In this document: positions 63,609 to 64,000 of the stretch, in pieces
Position numbering within the stretch: the stretch's first letter is position 1
Layout of the letters: each line of letters starts with the position of its first letter
Assembly (NCBI GenBank): GCA_017305535.1
Contig: JAFKKN010000002.1
Span: forward strand, 1-64,000
Direction: 5' to 3'
Length of the DNA stretch: 64,000 nucleotides
From: Hyphomicrobiales bacterium
GTDB lineage: Bacteria; Pseudomonadota; Alphaproteobacteria; Rhizobiales; Xanthobacteraceae
The notes under the pieces: generated by a model
What the model saw: only the letters and a program-made list of their open reading frames with translations
The model's database searches: none
What the model was told of the DNA's origin: nothing
Program-made: the position numbers and the translations under genes

Positions 63609-64000
63609 ATGCTGCACGATTGGGGCGTGATCGCCGCCGCGTTCTGCTATATCGGTTTTCTGTTTCTGGTCGCTTATTATGGCGACCGGCCATCGCGACG
63701 GCGACGGCGCAGCGGCGCCGGCCTGATCTACCCGCTATCGCTCGCGATCTACTGTACGTCATGGACGTTCTTCGGATCGGTCGGCTTCGCGACCCGCAAC
63801 AGCTTCGATTTTCTGGCGATCTATATCGGTCCGATCATCCTGATCGCATTCTGCACGCCGTTGTTGCGGCGAGTGATCGAACTGGCGAAATCGCAGAACA
63901 TCACTTCCACCGCCGATTTCATCGCAGCGCGTTACGGCAAGAGCCAGGCGGTGGCGGCGACCGTCGCCATCATCGCCATCATCGGTTCGGTTCCTTACAT
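63609..64000 (+). CDS. Sensor histidine kinase with N-terminal sodium/solute symporter domain (partial)
   Basis: Only the first 130 residues are present before the window ends. They form an SSS-family symporter domain: MLHDWGVIAAAFCYIGFLFLVAYYGDRP, then PLSLAIYCTSWTFFGSVGFATRNSFDFLAIYIGPII and TADFIAARYGKSQAVAATVAIIAIIGSVPYI. In this lineage such proteins continue into PAS, histidine kinase and receiver domains (CbrA-like hybrid kinases), so the full protein is likely a transporter-like sensor kinase; the downstream domains cannot be verified here. ATG at 63609; GTG at 63606 is also in frame. Divergent from the FixJ-type regulator. Confidence 0.85.
   Translation, partial: MLHDWGVIAAAFCYIGFLFLVAYYGDRPSRRRRRSGAGLIYPLSLAIYCTSWTFFGSVGFATRNSFDFLAIYIGPIILIAFCTPLLRRVIELAKSQNITSTADFIAARYGKSQAVAATVAIIAIIGSVPY

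Overview
The window looks like a chromosomal segment from an alphaproteobacterium of the Bradyrhizobium/Rhodopseudomonas/Afipia group (Nitrobacteraceae). The evidence is a 16S rRNA 5' end of that type at the left edge, uniformly GC-rich codon use, and lineage-typical genes: trcR (DUF1013), UPF0262, DUF2948, class-C5 hemA, a fused TRAP permease with its DUF1850 partner, and a metX leader carrying a SAM-II riboswitch. Several families of dispersed palindromic repeats of the Bradyrhizobium type sit between genes. I see no phage, transposase, CRISPR array or plasmid gene. The species is not determinable from sequence inspection alone.

Layout. 1-1061: start of an rRNA operon leaving the window to the left, with its promoter. 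1062-8411: M23 peptidase, a membrane protein, clpB, a CHAP-domain secreted protein and an alpha/beta hydrolase. 8505-13618: methionine genes metX-metW behind a SAM-II riboswitch, then a tyrosine operon (chorismate mutase, hisC, tyrC). 13762-18814: peroxiredoxin, nitronate monooxygenase, the ispH-thrB-rnhA run, and trcR. 18977-28842: lipoprotein, prpE, SDR, CNNM/CorC protein, a TAXI-TRAP transporter with DUF1850, and a beta-propeller protein. 29414-35711: a degenerate REC-EAL protein, a CitE-like lyase, three secreted unknowns, a Nudix enzyme, maf-yacG and tRNA-Phe. 36013-44128: small accessory metabolic genes and a globin-coupled chemoreceptor. 44218-48116: a TonB receptor with a PepSY protein (iron uptake). 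48710-52818: murA-DUF2948-hisD-UPF0262-phosphatase. 52956-58849: small proteins, tRNA-Thr, fdhD, an Omp25/31-type outer membrane protein and a methyl-accepting protein. 58996-64000: bioB, a metallo-beta-lactamase-fold protein, hemA, and a FixJ-type regulator divergent from a truncated symporter-type sensor kinase.

The content is mostly housekeeping and regulation; I found no convincing new multi-gene system. The strongest signals are regulatory: a SAM-II riboswitch whose last bases can form an antiterminator that excludes a classic terminator upstream of metX; FixK/FNR-type boxes at hemA and at a chemoreceptor start; a full CtrA-type site ahead of the outer membrane protein; and an array of TTCTAAG half-sites and three perfect hairpins upstream of the TonB receptor. 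The most unusual protein is a two-domain REC-EAL protein that has lost the key catalytic and phosphoacceptor residues of both domains. All start-site choices rest on visible ribosome-binding sites and domain boundaries, and the reasons are given per entry.
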